Assembly (NCBI RefSeq): GCF_040581485.1
Contig: NC_090128.1
Location: 42,376,931 to 42,440,930, forward strand
Length of the DNA stretch: 64,000 bases
Source: Linepithema humile
Taxonomy: Eukaryota; Arthropoda; Insecta; Hymenoptera; Formicidae
Reading direction: 5' to 3'
Position numbers and translations under genes: made by a program. This document shows positions 51,124-62,382 of the stretch, piece after piece; position 1 is the stretch's first letter; every line of letters starts with the position of its first letter. The notes below the pieces were generated by a model. That model saw only the letters and a list, made by a program, of their open reading frames with translations. It was not told the origin of the DNA and did not search any database.

Positions 51124-51746
51124 ATATATAATAAACATTTTATGGACATAACTTTACATCGGTTTACAATAAATCCTTAATAATTCTTTTTTACATATAT
51201 ACTATTAATAATAGTATATATGTTCTGTACATTACTTCGTATTGTTCATAATATCGCCTTAGAATAAAAAAGAATTATTAAGGATTTATTGTAAACCGAT
51301 GTAAAGTTATGTCCATAAAATGTTTATTATATATCTATCGTTTGAATCTTTTAGCACGCTTATTGTTGGACGATTGACCAGGTTTCCGTTTCTTTCTCTC
51401 AAACAATCCTCTCAACCGTTCATGCCGTTTCGATTCCCAATCTATTTGCTTGGCACTAACACCGTCGCTGCTGCTGAAAGTGTTACTATAACCATGTTTC
51501 CCCTTCGTATTGCTTTGCTCCTCCAGCATTTCAGCGAATTTCTCTGCACATACAAATATATTATTGTCTATTCCTTTCTTCTTTTTATTCTGTTTGCTCT
51601 TCGGACTTTTTGTCTTCAGCTTCTCATTTAGATTCGAAATTAATTCATTATCTTATCTAAGCCTCCGTCATCGGAATTAAATTCCATGTCGCTCAGATCC
51701 TCATCATCAAGATCTTCAACATCAATATCGCTCAAATCTTGCAGCT
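50712..51746. repeat. 481-bp inverted duplication of the CEBPZ 3' end
   Basis: Arms 50712-51192 and 51266-51746 are reverse complements; ORFs 50827-51138 (-) and 51320-51631 (+) translate identically. The spacer contains its own palindrome at 51193-51223. The left arm carries the CEBPZ C-terminal coding sequence and stop; the right arm carries it on the minus strand. It is identical at 60,418-61,452. Confidence 0.95.
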
Positions 51747-51850
51747 GCACATACAAATATATTATTGTCTATTCCTTTCTTCGTTTTATTCTGTTTGCTC
51801 TTTGGACTTTTTGTCTTCAGCTTCTCACTTCGAAATTAATTCATTAGATA
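51747..51850 (-). pseudogene. Third, diverged partial copy of the CEBPZ C-terminal exon
   Basis: Directly after the inverted arm, about 100 bases repeat part of the same exon again in minus orientation (KLKTKSPKSKQNKK region), with several substitutions and a small deletion. On the minus strand this makes a partial tandem duplication of the exon. It is repeated at 61,453-61,556. Confidence 0.8.
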
Positions 51851-52676
51851 ATGAGTAGTAGTGAGTATTTAACTCCACCTATATAAGTTCCTTTTATCAC
51901 TTATAATATGTTTGTGTATCAATTAATAATATTAGATAATCAACAATGATATTTTTTGTATATGGAAAACGTAAAAAATATAAAAATAAGATTTTTTGAA
52001 ATTGCCAGTCTCGAAAAATGATCAAAGTGCACTAGTGAAATATTGATAAGTTGTATTTTATTGGATCAAAAAAGGCTGAAATAATTTCGTTAACATTTAT
52101 CTTTATACACGTATATTCTTATGTGAAAGTGATTGGGAGAAGAATCCATCGATAGAAAATAGAGCGCAATTTTTATTTAAATAAATAATAAAATTATATA
52201 AAAGTTGTTTATTTTATTTCCCAACATCAAACTCTATTAAGATATATTCTTTATTATTCTCACACAAAAGGAGCATTAAAGTTAAAAAATTTCAGTAATA
52301 CAATAAGCATAGATTATTCCCATAAATTTGAAACTTAATTTTGTTTATCAATATATAACAATATATAACTATAATTTAAATTAATATCAAGGACTTTCAA
52401 AACTGATGCTAAAATAATTATACAAAATTTTCAACCATCATTTTTTACATGTGTTCTATTTTCCAATTTATATATACAAATATGTATTAACGATTGTATT
52501 AAATGAATATATATATAGTTACAGAGTGAAAACAAATATAATTAAATTTGAGATGCGTGTGAGGAAATTTTCGTGATGAAAATATCAGAGAATAGATCAT
52601 CATTTTTATCCTCGACACTTTTTACAATAACAACAATAATATTCTCCCACTTTAGGGATCACAGAAGAATATTTTG
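51851..52676. other. Intergenic DNA between convergent CEBPZ and KANSL2
   Basis: This is AT-rich, without exons. The same sequence recurs at 61,557-62,382. Confidence 0.7.
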
Positions 52677-54468
52677 TCATGCAGTAACGAATTCGTCCCG
52701 ATCACTCATTTGCGCTGACAAACTGAACGCCGTGTCTGTGCTGATTTCGCTGTTTAAGCTCTCATTCACATACGCAGGTTTTGCATGAGCGGAGTCGTTC
52801 ATTTCCCTCATCAATCCCGCCATATCATCGTCGGGATCAATTTCTTGTGACTCGCCCACCACATCGATGTCCATCTGATTATCAATCATCGACACTTCTT
52901 TTATCGTGGGCTTCTCCTCCTCGAACTACAAAAACGAGTACAAAAGTCATAGAAGCATTCAAAAATAATTTATTTCCGTTACAAGAGAAACATTAACGTA
53001 CCTTCATAGATTCTAGTTTACACGACGGCGGCAAGTTCATATGAAATACACAGTTAGTGTCGAAAATTACAGGTACAGGTTCATGGCACTCGATATCTGC
53101 CCGTACCGCTCCGCATGCTTTGAACAAAACTTGATGCGTGTTCTGTATAATCGGTACATTGATTAATTATATAGCTTCTTTTAGAACGTAATCTAAATAT
53201 ATGCATATGTATATGTACCTTCAGAATATGTTTACGACAATGCTTAGCCGATGGAAGAGTCCTTTCGCCACATTTCACACCACCTTCGGTAAACACGCAC
53301 TTCGACAAGTTCGGCGGTTTCTGGGCGGGTTCAGTTGCCTAAATATAATTTTTTCTTTTTATTTGGATACTAATGATAATATCACAATCAACATCTGTAA
53401 CTATATTACCTGTGCACGACGTTCTAACGATTTCCTATAAAGTATAGCTTCAGCACCATTTCGTCTGTGATAACGATTTAAAGCTTTTTCTCTTTCACTG
53501 TTTCCTTAGCTTGATCGTGTATGCTACCTATATATTGCGTGTAATTTATTTATCAAAAAATATGTAAAATTCTAATGTTATTTAAAATGTACGTACAAAG
53601 TGTTTCCTTTTCCTTTTTCAAAGCAAGTAGATATTTTCGTCTTTTCTCCTTCAACACATACTGGAGCCTCCTAAATTGATCGATGTAAAGGGATTGAAGC
53701 CTAATCAGTTTCTCCCTGGCGATATAGATTACCTCTTCCGCCGTAAAAATACCGGCGTGCCTTAAAAAATCGATACTAATAATTCGAGGAGTAAGTAGTA
53801 TCTTATCCTTGCGCAAAGCAACTACAATAAAATGATGTTAAGACAAATACATGCCAATTTTTATTATGGATAAAAAACAACAAACATATATGAAAATCTG
53901 AAATACGACAATATAAGTTAATAAAATAAAAAAAATATTCTAAATATCTTACTATACAAAATGTATGTTATAAAAACAGAGTCAATACACAATTTCTGAA
54001 CACATAAGCTTATGAAAAGAAATAATTATTAACATTGTTAACTTTATTATATTTCTTAACAGCTTCTTTTAATTTAAAATCATAAGTTAATTTATAATTA
54101 TAATGTTATGGTTTGTGATGTTATGATTTGTGTAATTAATAAATAAGCTCTAACGTTAGATACATATGATAAATGATAAGGCTTTAAAACAAGAAATTGC
54201 ACAAGCTGAAGCATGCTAGCACAATATTCTAATATAATATAATAGTATAACTTTTACAACAATTATTGCATTTACAAAGTTACAAAATCTACTTACTTCA
54301 AAGGATCCTCTTGTGAATTATGTAAGTCGTTTTCATTGTCGCTATCATCAAGAGAAACTCCCCTTAGAGTGTCATTGACGACTGTAGGTTCGACATCACT
54401 CTCTGACGAACTGGCGTAATCTAAGATGTCACTTCCACTTGCATTTATTCTGTAAGCATCAACTTCCG
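52677..54468 (-). CDS. KANSL2: KAT8 regulatory NSL complex subunit 2 (KANSL2), 5' partial with frameshift
   Basis: Six exons are visible: 54468-54297, 53760-53597, 53527-53410, 53338-53219, 53142-53002 and 52925-52677. KANSL2 is a scaffold-type subunit of the NSL histone-acetyltransferase complex. Conserved features are EDPLK then HAGIFTAEEVIYIAREKLIR and LQSLYIDQFRRLQYVLKEKR, the Cys/His zinc-binding segment KCVFTEGGVKCGERTLPSAK with the following HCRKHIL, VLFKACG, and an acidic tail ending DRDEFVTA. The exon 53527-53410 is 118 bases where phase needs 119; the frame breaks in a run of five As (about 53,475-53,485), and one extra A would restore it. Upstream exons are absent: past 54,468 the sequence runs into the duplication junction at about 54,662. 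Confidence 0.82.
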
Positions 54469-54662
54469 CTGAAAAAACAATAATTTGTTAATGTTTCCAT
54501 CAAAGTTGCCATAAAGTAACAACTTTTCATGTCAATGTACAACTTGTCAATACACAAACATAAGATTTAAAGATTTTTAGTTTACATTTAAATATTTCAA
54601 CTCAAACTTCAAATTTTATATCATATTTTATTTATACACAAATTGCTTAATACTTTAAATAA
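54194..54662. other. Single-copy segment between the two duplicated blocks
   Basis: This 470-base segment continues the KANSL2 locus (intron, exon 54297-54468, intron) and is not repeated after 63,899 within the window. It meets the CWF19L1 exon-1 fragment at about 54,662. Confidence 0.85.
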
Positions 54663-54822
54663 AAGATTCCAACTCAGAGTTATCGGCACCAAAGAAATTG
54701 CCAATGCATAGCAAGAAATCGAATGGACCATTTTTCTTATTAATAACCTCTACTTTAGAAAATAAGGTCTTGAAATGTCCTTGCACATCCCCACAAATAA
54801 GGACTTTCTGCTTATTGCTCAT
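54655..54822 (-). pseudogene. Truncated CWF19L1 first exon
   Basis: The sequence from ATG 54822 matches the first 52-53 codons of CWF19L1, up to the ELES segment, then crosses the junction and stops after two further codons at TAA 54655-54657. It keeps the native start region but only about 10% of the protein. Confidence 0.92.
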
Positions 54823-55000
54823 GTTTAACAATATATAATAAATTAAATCGATATAGAAGTAATACTAATTAACAAAATGTTTTATTGTTTTCCTCGTACG
54901 CTCAAATTTGTTCAATACAGCTGTTCTGTATAAAATCGGTTTTTTACATAGATAAATGAATACCTGCTATATGAACTAGCTGCACTAGTTCAGTTATAAT

Positions 55001-55154
55001 GGCCGGAGCACAGACTTTTGCATAAAGCATAACGCATAAGCATAAGGAAATTGATTGGTCCATTTCCTTATGCATTTGCTTATGCTTATATATAGACCAA
55101 TCAATTTCCTTATGCTTATGCGTTATGCTTTATGTAAAAGTCTGTGCTCCGGCC
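55001..55154. mobile_element. Palindromic MITE (GCATAAG family), uninterrupted
   Basis: This is the empty-site counterpart of the split copy at 45,452-46,370. Its ends are GGCCGGAGCACAGAC and CTGTGCTCCGGCC. Confidence 0.92.
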
Positions 55155-55158
55155 TTAA

Positions 55159-55312
55159 GCCGAGAGCACAAGCTTTTACATAAAGCATAACGCATAAGCA
55201 TAAGGAAATTGATTGGTCTATATATAAGCATAAGCAAATGCATAAGGAAATGGACCAATCAATTTCCTTATGCTTATGCGTTATGCTTTATGCAAAAGTC
55301 TGTGCTCCCGCC
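55159..55312. mobile_element. Palindromic MITE (GCATAAG family)
   Basis: It is a second tandem copy after a TTAA spacer; its end CTGTGCTCCCGCC is as in the copy at 40,585. Confidence 0.92.
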
Positions 55313-55316
55313 TTAA

Positions 55317-55883
55317 GGCCGGCGTCACATAGAACCCGTAATCCGTAATCCGCACCGAAAGTCCGCAAAAGTTACTAGGGTGCGTTCCACTTAACGCCCG
55401 CAACGCTCCTAGAATCATTTTATCCTCGTTTAACTTTCGATGAAAAACAAGGATAAAATGATCCTAGGAGCGTTGCGGGCGTTAAGTGGAACGCACCCTA
55501 GGGATTGCGTCCGTAACGTTACGTGTGTTTTATCTCCTTGTGTCCCATGGAGCCGTAATTCCATGAAATTTCCGTAAAAGTTACTAAAAGTTACTAGTTA
55601 TTACTAGTAATGCTTTTTTTAATTTTATTTATTTAACTAAATTTGTCGATTTAATTAAAATTTTTGTTAAAATTATAATATATTCTGTAGTTTTCTTATG
55701 AATAAAATACAAATAAACAATTATAATCTGTTAAAAAAAAATAGTAATACCGTTACGTGTGTATTTACGGCTCCATGGGACACAAGGAGAAAAAACACAC
55801 GTAACGTTACGGACGCAATTCCTAGTAACTTTTGCGGACTTCCGGTGCGGATTACGGATTACGGGTTCTATGTGACGCCGGCC
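55317..55883. mobile_element. MITE with TIR GGCCGGCGTCACATAGAACC
   Basis: Its ends are matched inverted repeats, continuing into ACCCGTAATCCGTAATCCG. The interior is AT-rich with an inverted pair around CGTTACGTGTG and CTCCATGGGACACAAGG. It hosts the nested insertion at 55,378-55,498 and is the left-end parent type of the chimera at 46,373. Confidence 0.9.
55378..55498. mobile_element. Nested 121-bp palindromic MITE, TIR GGGTGCGTTCCACTTAACGC
   Basis: Perfect long arms surround a short loop and TA flanks both ends. The equivalent site in the left block copy (GTTACTAGGGATTGCG near 46,596) is empty. A 2-base TA duplication fits a Tc1/mariner-type origin (inferred). Confidence 0.92.
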
Positions 55884-55887
55884 TTAT

Positions 55888-56236
55888 GGCCGGAGCACAG
55901 ACTTTTGCATAAAGCATAATGCATAAGCATAAGGAAATTGATTGGTCCATTTCCTTATGCATTTGCTTATGCTTATATATAGACCAATCAATTTCCTTAT
56001 GCTTATGCTTATATATAGACCAATCAATTTCCTTATGCTTATGCGTTATGCTTTATGTAAAAGCTTGTGCTCTCGGCTATAAGGCCGGAGCACAGACTTT
56101 TACATAAAGCATAACGCATAAGCATAAGGAAATTGATTGGTCTATATATAAGCATAAGCAAATGCATAAGGAAATGGACCAATCAATTTCCTTATGCTTA
56201 TGCGTTATGCTTTATGCAAAAGTCTGTGCTCCGGCC
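55888..56236. mobile_element. Two more palindromic MITEs (GCATAAG family) in tandem
   Basis: The first (55888-56077) has an internal duplication of the segment TTCCTTATGCTTATG plus TATATAGACC. The second (56083-56236) is standard. Both lie between the two longer MITEs; the left block copy lacks this segment. Confidence 0.9.
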
Positions 56237-56240
56237 AATA

Positions 56241-56687
56241 GGGTGCCGTCACATACAGCCCGTAATCCATAATCCGCACCGGAAGTCCGCAAAAGTTACT
56301 AGGTATTTCGTCCGTAACGTTACGTGTGTTTTTATCTCTTTGTGTCCCATGAAGCCGTAATTCCATGAAATTTCCGTAAAAGTTACTACAAGTTACTAGT
56401 TATTACCAGTAATGCTTTTTCTAATTTTATTTATTTAACTAAATTTGACGATTTAATTAAAACTTTTGTTAAAATCATAATATATTCTGTAGTTTTCTTA
56501 TGAATAAAATACAAATAAACAATTATAATCTGTTAAATAAAAAATAGTGCTATCGTTACGTTTGTATTTACGGCTCCATGGGACACAAGGAGATAAAAAT
56601 ACACGTAACGTTACGGACAAAATACCTAGTAACTTTTGCGGACTTCCGGTGCGGATTACGGATTACGGGCTGTATGTGACGGCACCC
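56241..56687. mobile_element. MITE with TIR GGGTGCCGTCACATACAGCC
   Basis: Its ends are matched inverted repeats. The interior is very similar to the 55,317 element but differs at several bases (for example CTCTTTGTGTCCCATGAAGC versus CTCCTTGTGTCCCATGGAGC). It is the right-end parent type of the chimera. Confidence 0.9.
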
Positions 56688-56691
56688 TTAA

Positions 56692-56845
56692 GCCGAGAGC
56701 ACAAGCTTTTACATAAAGCATAACGCATAAGCATAAGGAAATTGATTGGTCTATATATAAGCATAAGCAAATGCATAAGGAAATGGACCAATCAATTTCC
56801 TTATGCTTATGCGTTATGCTTTATGCAAAAGTCTGTGCTCCGGCC
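56692..56845. mobile_element. Palindromic MITE (GCATAAG family)
   Basis: It is identical to 46,986-47,139. Confidence 0.93.
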
Positions 56846-57130
56846 ATTACTCAATGGTTAGCGATCTAGTACTAGTATAGACATCTGTGGTTCCAGTATG
56901 GTATATAGTTCAATGGCAACAATCGGTTTATGCGCGCGTCACCGGATCCAGCGAAGATTCGAGATCGTTCCGGAATCTTCAGGATCTGCAAGATTATCCG
57001 GAGCCAAAACTAAAGAGACACTTTGTTCGGAACCGGGATGGAGATCGGTCGAGTTAGAGTCGTCGGATTAAGTGGTGAAGTCGTCTTGTTAAGTAAGTGC
57101 TTTATTCGTATTTCTCAATTACAATAATAA

Positions 57131-57199
57131 TTACAGTCTATAGCCAATCGGAGCACGTAGTTGGAACAACTACGTGCTCCGATTGGCTATAGACTGTAA
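57131..57199. repeat. Perfect 33-bp inverted repeat (second copy)
   Basis: It has the same arms and GAA loop as at 47,425-47,493, in the probable leader intron of the second CEBPZ copy. Confidence 0.95.
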
Positions 57200-57651
57200 C
57201 GAACATTTTGAATTAACGTACGCGGTGCTCCAACCGTTATAAGATTTTTCGGAGAGATTAGACGGATTTTATTTCAGCCGTTTTGTGCCGTTCGCTGTCG
57301 ATAGGAACTAGTCGGAGAACTTTCAACTGCTTTCGGGGGTGAAAAAGATATTTTGCGCTGAAACGTACTTGCTTTTGAGAGCATGTGTTCAGGTTCAGGA
57401 GAACTTGAATTGAAAATTCAGTATTTAAGATTTTTTAAATATGTACATAAATTGATTGTGTGCGTATGCAGAACATGTAAATTTTATAATACGTTTAAGC
57501 AAAATATATTGAGTATAGGTTAGTATCATTATAAGTTGTGATATAAAAATATTTTATCACGAATATAAACATCTATTTTTAATAATTGTCGTTTTTATTT
57601 TAGTGTATTAGATGCTTTACTGTGAGATTAAAAAAAAAACATTATTAGGAA

Positions 57652-60600
57652 ATGAAAAGATTCAATGATAATTCCACCACTAGTGGTGAGAAAAAATGGT
57701 ACGAGGAATATTCGAAGACAGAGGAACCTTGCAAGCATTCTTTATCCGAAGTTGGTGTGTTACAACTAAAAGACGAAGGAAAAAAATATCTGGATGCAGA
57801 GACTGCCAGTTTTCAGTTGAAACAATCTAAGTCACATGACTCAGAGACAAAATGGTTAAAGACAGCATTGCAGCAGGGTACTTTTTTGGATAGAATAGCA
57901 GCCAACATAGTGCTGGTGCAAGATAATCCGAAATATAATTTTAGTCGTCTAATATTTCTAGTCTATCAAGTAAAAGGGGCCAAACACAGTCAGTGTGGTT
58001 TGGTCATAACGTCTCTCAAGGAACTCTTTCTAACTGATCTGTTGCATCCAACTTTTAAGTTGTTAAAATTTGAAGAACAGGATCTAGATAAGCTTGAAGT
58101 AGGAAATGAATCAAATTCTATTGTTAAAACAAATGCTGCTAGAAATAGATTACTGGCACATTGGTACTTTGAAGATCAACTGCGTGAGCAGTATAAACGC
58201 TTTGTTTTAAGTCTGTCCGCAGTAGCTATTGATAGAGTAGACATAAATCGTGAAAAAGCCATATTGGTAATGACAGATTTGTTGATGAACAATGCTGAAC
58301 AAGAACATAAGTTACTGGAGTTGATTGTGAATAAAATCGGCGATCCTACTAGCAGAATTGGATCTAAAGCTGTAGTTTGCATCAACAAGTTATTGCAAGA
58401 GCATCCAAATATGAAGCTTGTAGTTTTGCGTGAAGTTGAGAAACTATTGTTTAGAAAAAACGTGTCTCAACGTGCTCAATATTATGCTATATGTGTGTTG
58501 ACACAATTTTTTCTGGACAGAAACGACGACGAAATAGCTGTTACATTGGTAGAAGCGTACTTTGCGTTTTTCAAAGCATGTTTGAAAAAGGGAGAACCTG
58601 ACAGCAAAATGATGGCAGCAATTCTAACGGGTGTTAATAGAACATATTCTTTCGCTAAGGTAGATTCAAAGGTGCTGAGCAAACACATTGATTCTGTTTA
58701 CGAAGTGGTGCATTTTGGGTCGTTTAATGTCTCTCTTAATGCACTTACCTTATTGCACCAAGTAAGTATTGTAGAATAGCGTTTATATTTACTGCATTTT
58801 TACATTATATTAACGGGCATTTGTATATTTAGATTACAGGCAAGGACGAGTCTCAAGCAAACAGATTTTATTCAACTTTTTACAGAAAGTTACTCGACCC
58901 ACAAATAGGAGTAGCAAATAAACGCGCAATGTTTCTCAACTTGGTATATCGAGTTCTTCGGAAAGATCAAAGCGTATTACGTCTATACGCATTTATTAAA
59001 AGAATCTTGCAAATCACACTGTACTTCCCTGCAAATATGACATGTGCTATGCTCTATGTTGTCTCTAAAATTCTTCAAGAACGCAAAGACTTGAGGCACA
59101 TCCTGCTCAAGTCACAGAAAGATGTGAATAAAATCGAGAATATCGATTGTGAAGGAAAAGTTGAAAACGACATTTGTGAAGTAAGCTCGTCAGATGCGGA
59201 AGATGTTTCTACAATGAAAAATAAGAATAAAGCGACGAAAAACACCATTATGTTATCGAACGTAACAATTGGCGTTGACATCGCGTCAGGAACGCAAGCC
59301 GATGTGAAGGAAGAGACCGACGTAAAAGTTGAGGAGCAAAATGTGAAGTTGTATGATCCCTTTTGTCGGAATCCACTCTACGCGGGAGTAGCCAAAGGGT
59401 TGTACACCGAGCTCGCAGCATTGTCCAGACATTTCCATCCCAGTGTTGCTATATTCGCAAATCGGATAATTCAAGGTAAAAGTTTTACTTTTATATGCAG
59501 CACAATATTATTTGGCAATACTTATTAATTTTTGTTTACAGGTAAACCGATTGAGTACACGGGCGATCCGTTGGAGGATCTAACGTTGATTCGATTTTTG
59601 AATCGGTACGTCTTTAAGAACTCGAAGAAGTCAGAAGATATGAAGGTGCAGAAGAAAAATGATCCCTTGGCAATACGCGCCGGATATACACCCAAGGGTG
59701 TACGCTCCCTTCCTGTCGATAGCGCAGCGTATCTCAACGAAAGGGAGGAGCGAATACCAGTTGACGAGTTGTTCCTTCATAAATTTTGGAAGAAAGAGAG
59801 CGAGACTAAGGACATCAAGAAAGAAGACGATGATGAAGACATGGAGAGCGTTAACAGTGAAGAGTTCAACGATATGCTAGATCGTGTGGGCATCAACTAC
59901 GATTTAGACGATTTAAACGATTTAGACAATTTAGACATTGCGACAGATATCGCGCTTGGGAAGAAAAAAAGGTAAATCTGTATTCTTGTATGTAGAATTG
60001 TATAAAATATGCTTTGACTCATCTATAGGGGGAATGATTGTTTCTGTTCAAGTCTATATGATAACTTCATTGCTTTGTTGCAAAAAATAATTTTTATGGT
60101 TCTAGGAATTATATACTTTAATAATTACATTTGTAACTTTCAGCAGCTAAAGTGGTTGATAAGAATAATGAAGATAACGATGATAAATTGGGAGATGAGG
60201 ATATCCTGGATGAAAATGATGATGCAGCATCTCATCATCATCATCATTTTCATCCAGGATATCCTCATCTCCCAATTTATCATCGTTATCTTCATTATTC
60301 TTATCAACCACTTTAGCTGCTGAAAGTTACAAATGTAATTATTAAAGTATATAATTCCTAGAACCATAAAAATTATTTTTTGCAACAAAGTCGTCAAAAT
60401 CTTGCAGCAAGATGACGAGCTGCAAGATTTGAGCGATATTGATGTTGAAGATCTTGATGATGAGGATCTGAGCGACATGGAATTTAATTCCGATGACGGA
60501 GGCTTAGATAAGATAATGAATTAATTTCGAATCTAAATGAGAAGCTGAAGACAAAAAGTCCGAAGAGCAAACAGAATAAAAAGAAGAAAGGAATAGACAA

Positions 60601-60829
60601 TAATATATTTGTATGTGCAGAGAAATTCGCTGAAATGCTGGAGGAGCAAAGCAATACGAAGGGGAAACATGGTTATAGTAACACTTTCAGCAGCAGCGAC
60701 GGTGTTAGTGCCAAGCAAATAGATTGGGAATCGAAACGGCATGAACGGTTGAGAGGATTGTTTGAGAGAAAGAAACGGAAACCTGGTCAATCGTCCAACA
60801 ATAAGCGTGCTAAAAGATTCAAACGATAG
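57652..60829 (+). CDS. CEBPZ: CEBPZ, second copy
   Basis: This is the same gene as at 47,946-51,123. Exons 57652-58761, 58833-59475 and 59542-59971 encode an identical protein segment, and the same out-of-phase 3' segments follow (from 60,144 and about 60,406; stop at 60,827-60,829). The leader, hairpin, probable 5' UTR intron, A-run frame breaks and inverted duplications are all shared. I saw no base difference between the copies in the coding parts. If real, the locus has two equal copies of an essential nucleolar gene; if an artefact, only one exists. Confidence 0.83.
60073..60390. repeat. Inverted duplication in CEBPZ copy 2
   Basis: It is the counterpart of 50,367-50,684, with 152-base arms. 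Confidence 0.92.
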
Positions 60830-61452
60830 ATATATAATAAACATTTTATGGACATAACTTTACATCGGTTTACAATAAATCCTTAATAATTCTTTTTTAC
60901 ATATATACTATTAATAATAGTATATATGTTCTGTACATTACTTCGTATTGTTCATAATATCGCCTTAGAATAAAAAAGAATTATTAAGGATTTATTGTAA
61001 ACCGATGTAAAGTTATGTCCATAAAATGTTTATTATATATCTATCGTTTGAATCTTTTAGCACGCTTATTGTTGGACGATTGACCAGGTTTCCGTTTCTT
61101 TCTCTCAAACAATCCTCTCAACCGTTCATGCCGTTTCGATTCCCAATCTATTTGCTTGGCACTAACACCGTCGCTGCTGCTGAAAGTGTTACTATAACCA
61201 TGTTTCCCCTTCGTATTGCTTTGCTCCTCCAGCATTTCAGCGAATTTCTCTGCACATACAAATATATTATTGTCTATTCCTTTCTTCTTTTTATTCTGTT
61301 TGCTCTTCGGACTTTTTGTCTTCAGCTTCTCATTTAGATTCGAAATTAATTCATTATCTTATCTAAGCCTCCGTCATCGGAATTAAATTCCATGTCGCTC
61401 AGATCCTCATCATCAAGATCTTCAACATCAATATCGCTCAAATCTTGCAGCT
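60418..61452. repeat. 481-bp inverted duplication at the CEBPZ copy 2 end
   Basis: It is the counterpart of 50,712-51,746. The diverged third exon copy follows at 61,453-61,556. Confidence 0.93.
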
Positions 61453-62382
61453 GCACATACAAATATATTATTGTCTATTCCTTTCTTCGTTTTATTCTGT
61501 TTGCTCTTTGGACTTTTTGTCTTCAGCTTCTCACTTCGAAATTAATTCATTAGATAATGAGTAGTAGTGAGTATTTAACTCCACCTATATAAGTTCCTTT
61601 TATCACTTATAATATGTTTGTGTATCAATTAATAATATTAGATAATCAACAATGATATTTTTTGTATATGGAAAACGTAAAAAATATAAAAATAAGATTT
61701 TTTGAAATTGCCAGTCTCGAAAAATGATCAAAGTGCACTAGTGAAATATTGATAAGTTGTATTTTATTGGATCAAAAAAGGCTGAAATAATTTCGTTAAC
61801 ATTTATCTTTATACACGTATATTCTTATGTGAAAGTGATTGGGAGAAGAATCCATCGATAGAAAATAGAGCGCAATTTTTATTTAAATAAATAATAAAAT
61901 TATATAAAAGTTGTTTATTTTATTTCCCAACATCAAACTCTATTAAGATATATTCTTTATTATTCTCACACAAAAGGAGCATTAAAGTTAAAAAATTTCA
62001 GTAATACAATAAGCATAGATTATTCCCATAAATTTGAAACTTAATTTTGTTTATCAATATATAACAATATATAACTATAATTTAAATTAATATCAAGGAC
62101 TTTCAAAACTGATGCTAAAATAATTATACAAAATTTTCAACCATCATTTTTTACATGTGTTCTATTTTCCAATTTATATATACAAATATGTATTAACGAT
62201 TGTATTAAATGAATATATATATAGTTACAGAGTGAAAACAAATATAATTAAATTTGAGATGCGTGTGAGGAAATTTTCGTGATGAAAATATCAGAGAATA
62301 GATCATCATTTTTATCCTCGACACTTTTTACAATAACAACAATAATATTCTCCCACTTTAGGGATCACAGAAGAATATTTTG

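Larger units (their letters stand above)
45114..54193. repeat. Left copy of a ~9.1 kb duplicated block
   Basis: This block begins inside CWF19L1 exon 1 and ends in a KANSL2 intron. It recurs at 54,663-63,899. From about 46,615 to 54,193 the two copies run at a constant offset of 9,706 bases and look identical, including all ORFs. Left of that they differ by transposon insertions and one deletion. It contains the CWF19L1 start, a MITE cluster, CEBPZ and most of the visible KANSL2 exons. Confidence 0.93.

Noticed and set aside
50827..51631. ORFs of 103 codons starting MFIIYLSFES on both strands
   Set aside because: They are the antisense reading of the CEBPZ C-terminal exon in the two inverted arms.
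55919..56107. ORF with repeated SLCLCLYIDQSI units
   Set aside because: It is a translation of the palindromic MITE and its internal duplication.
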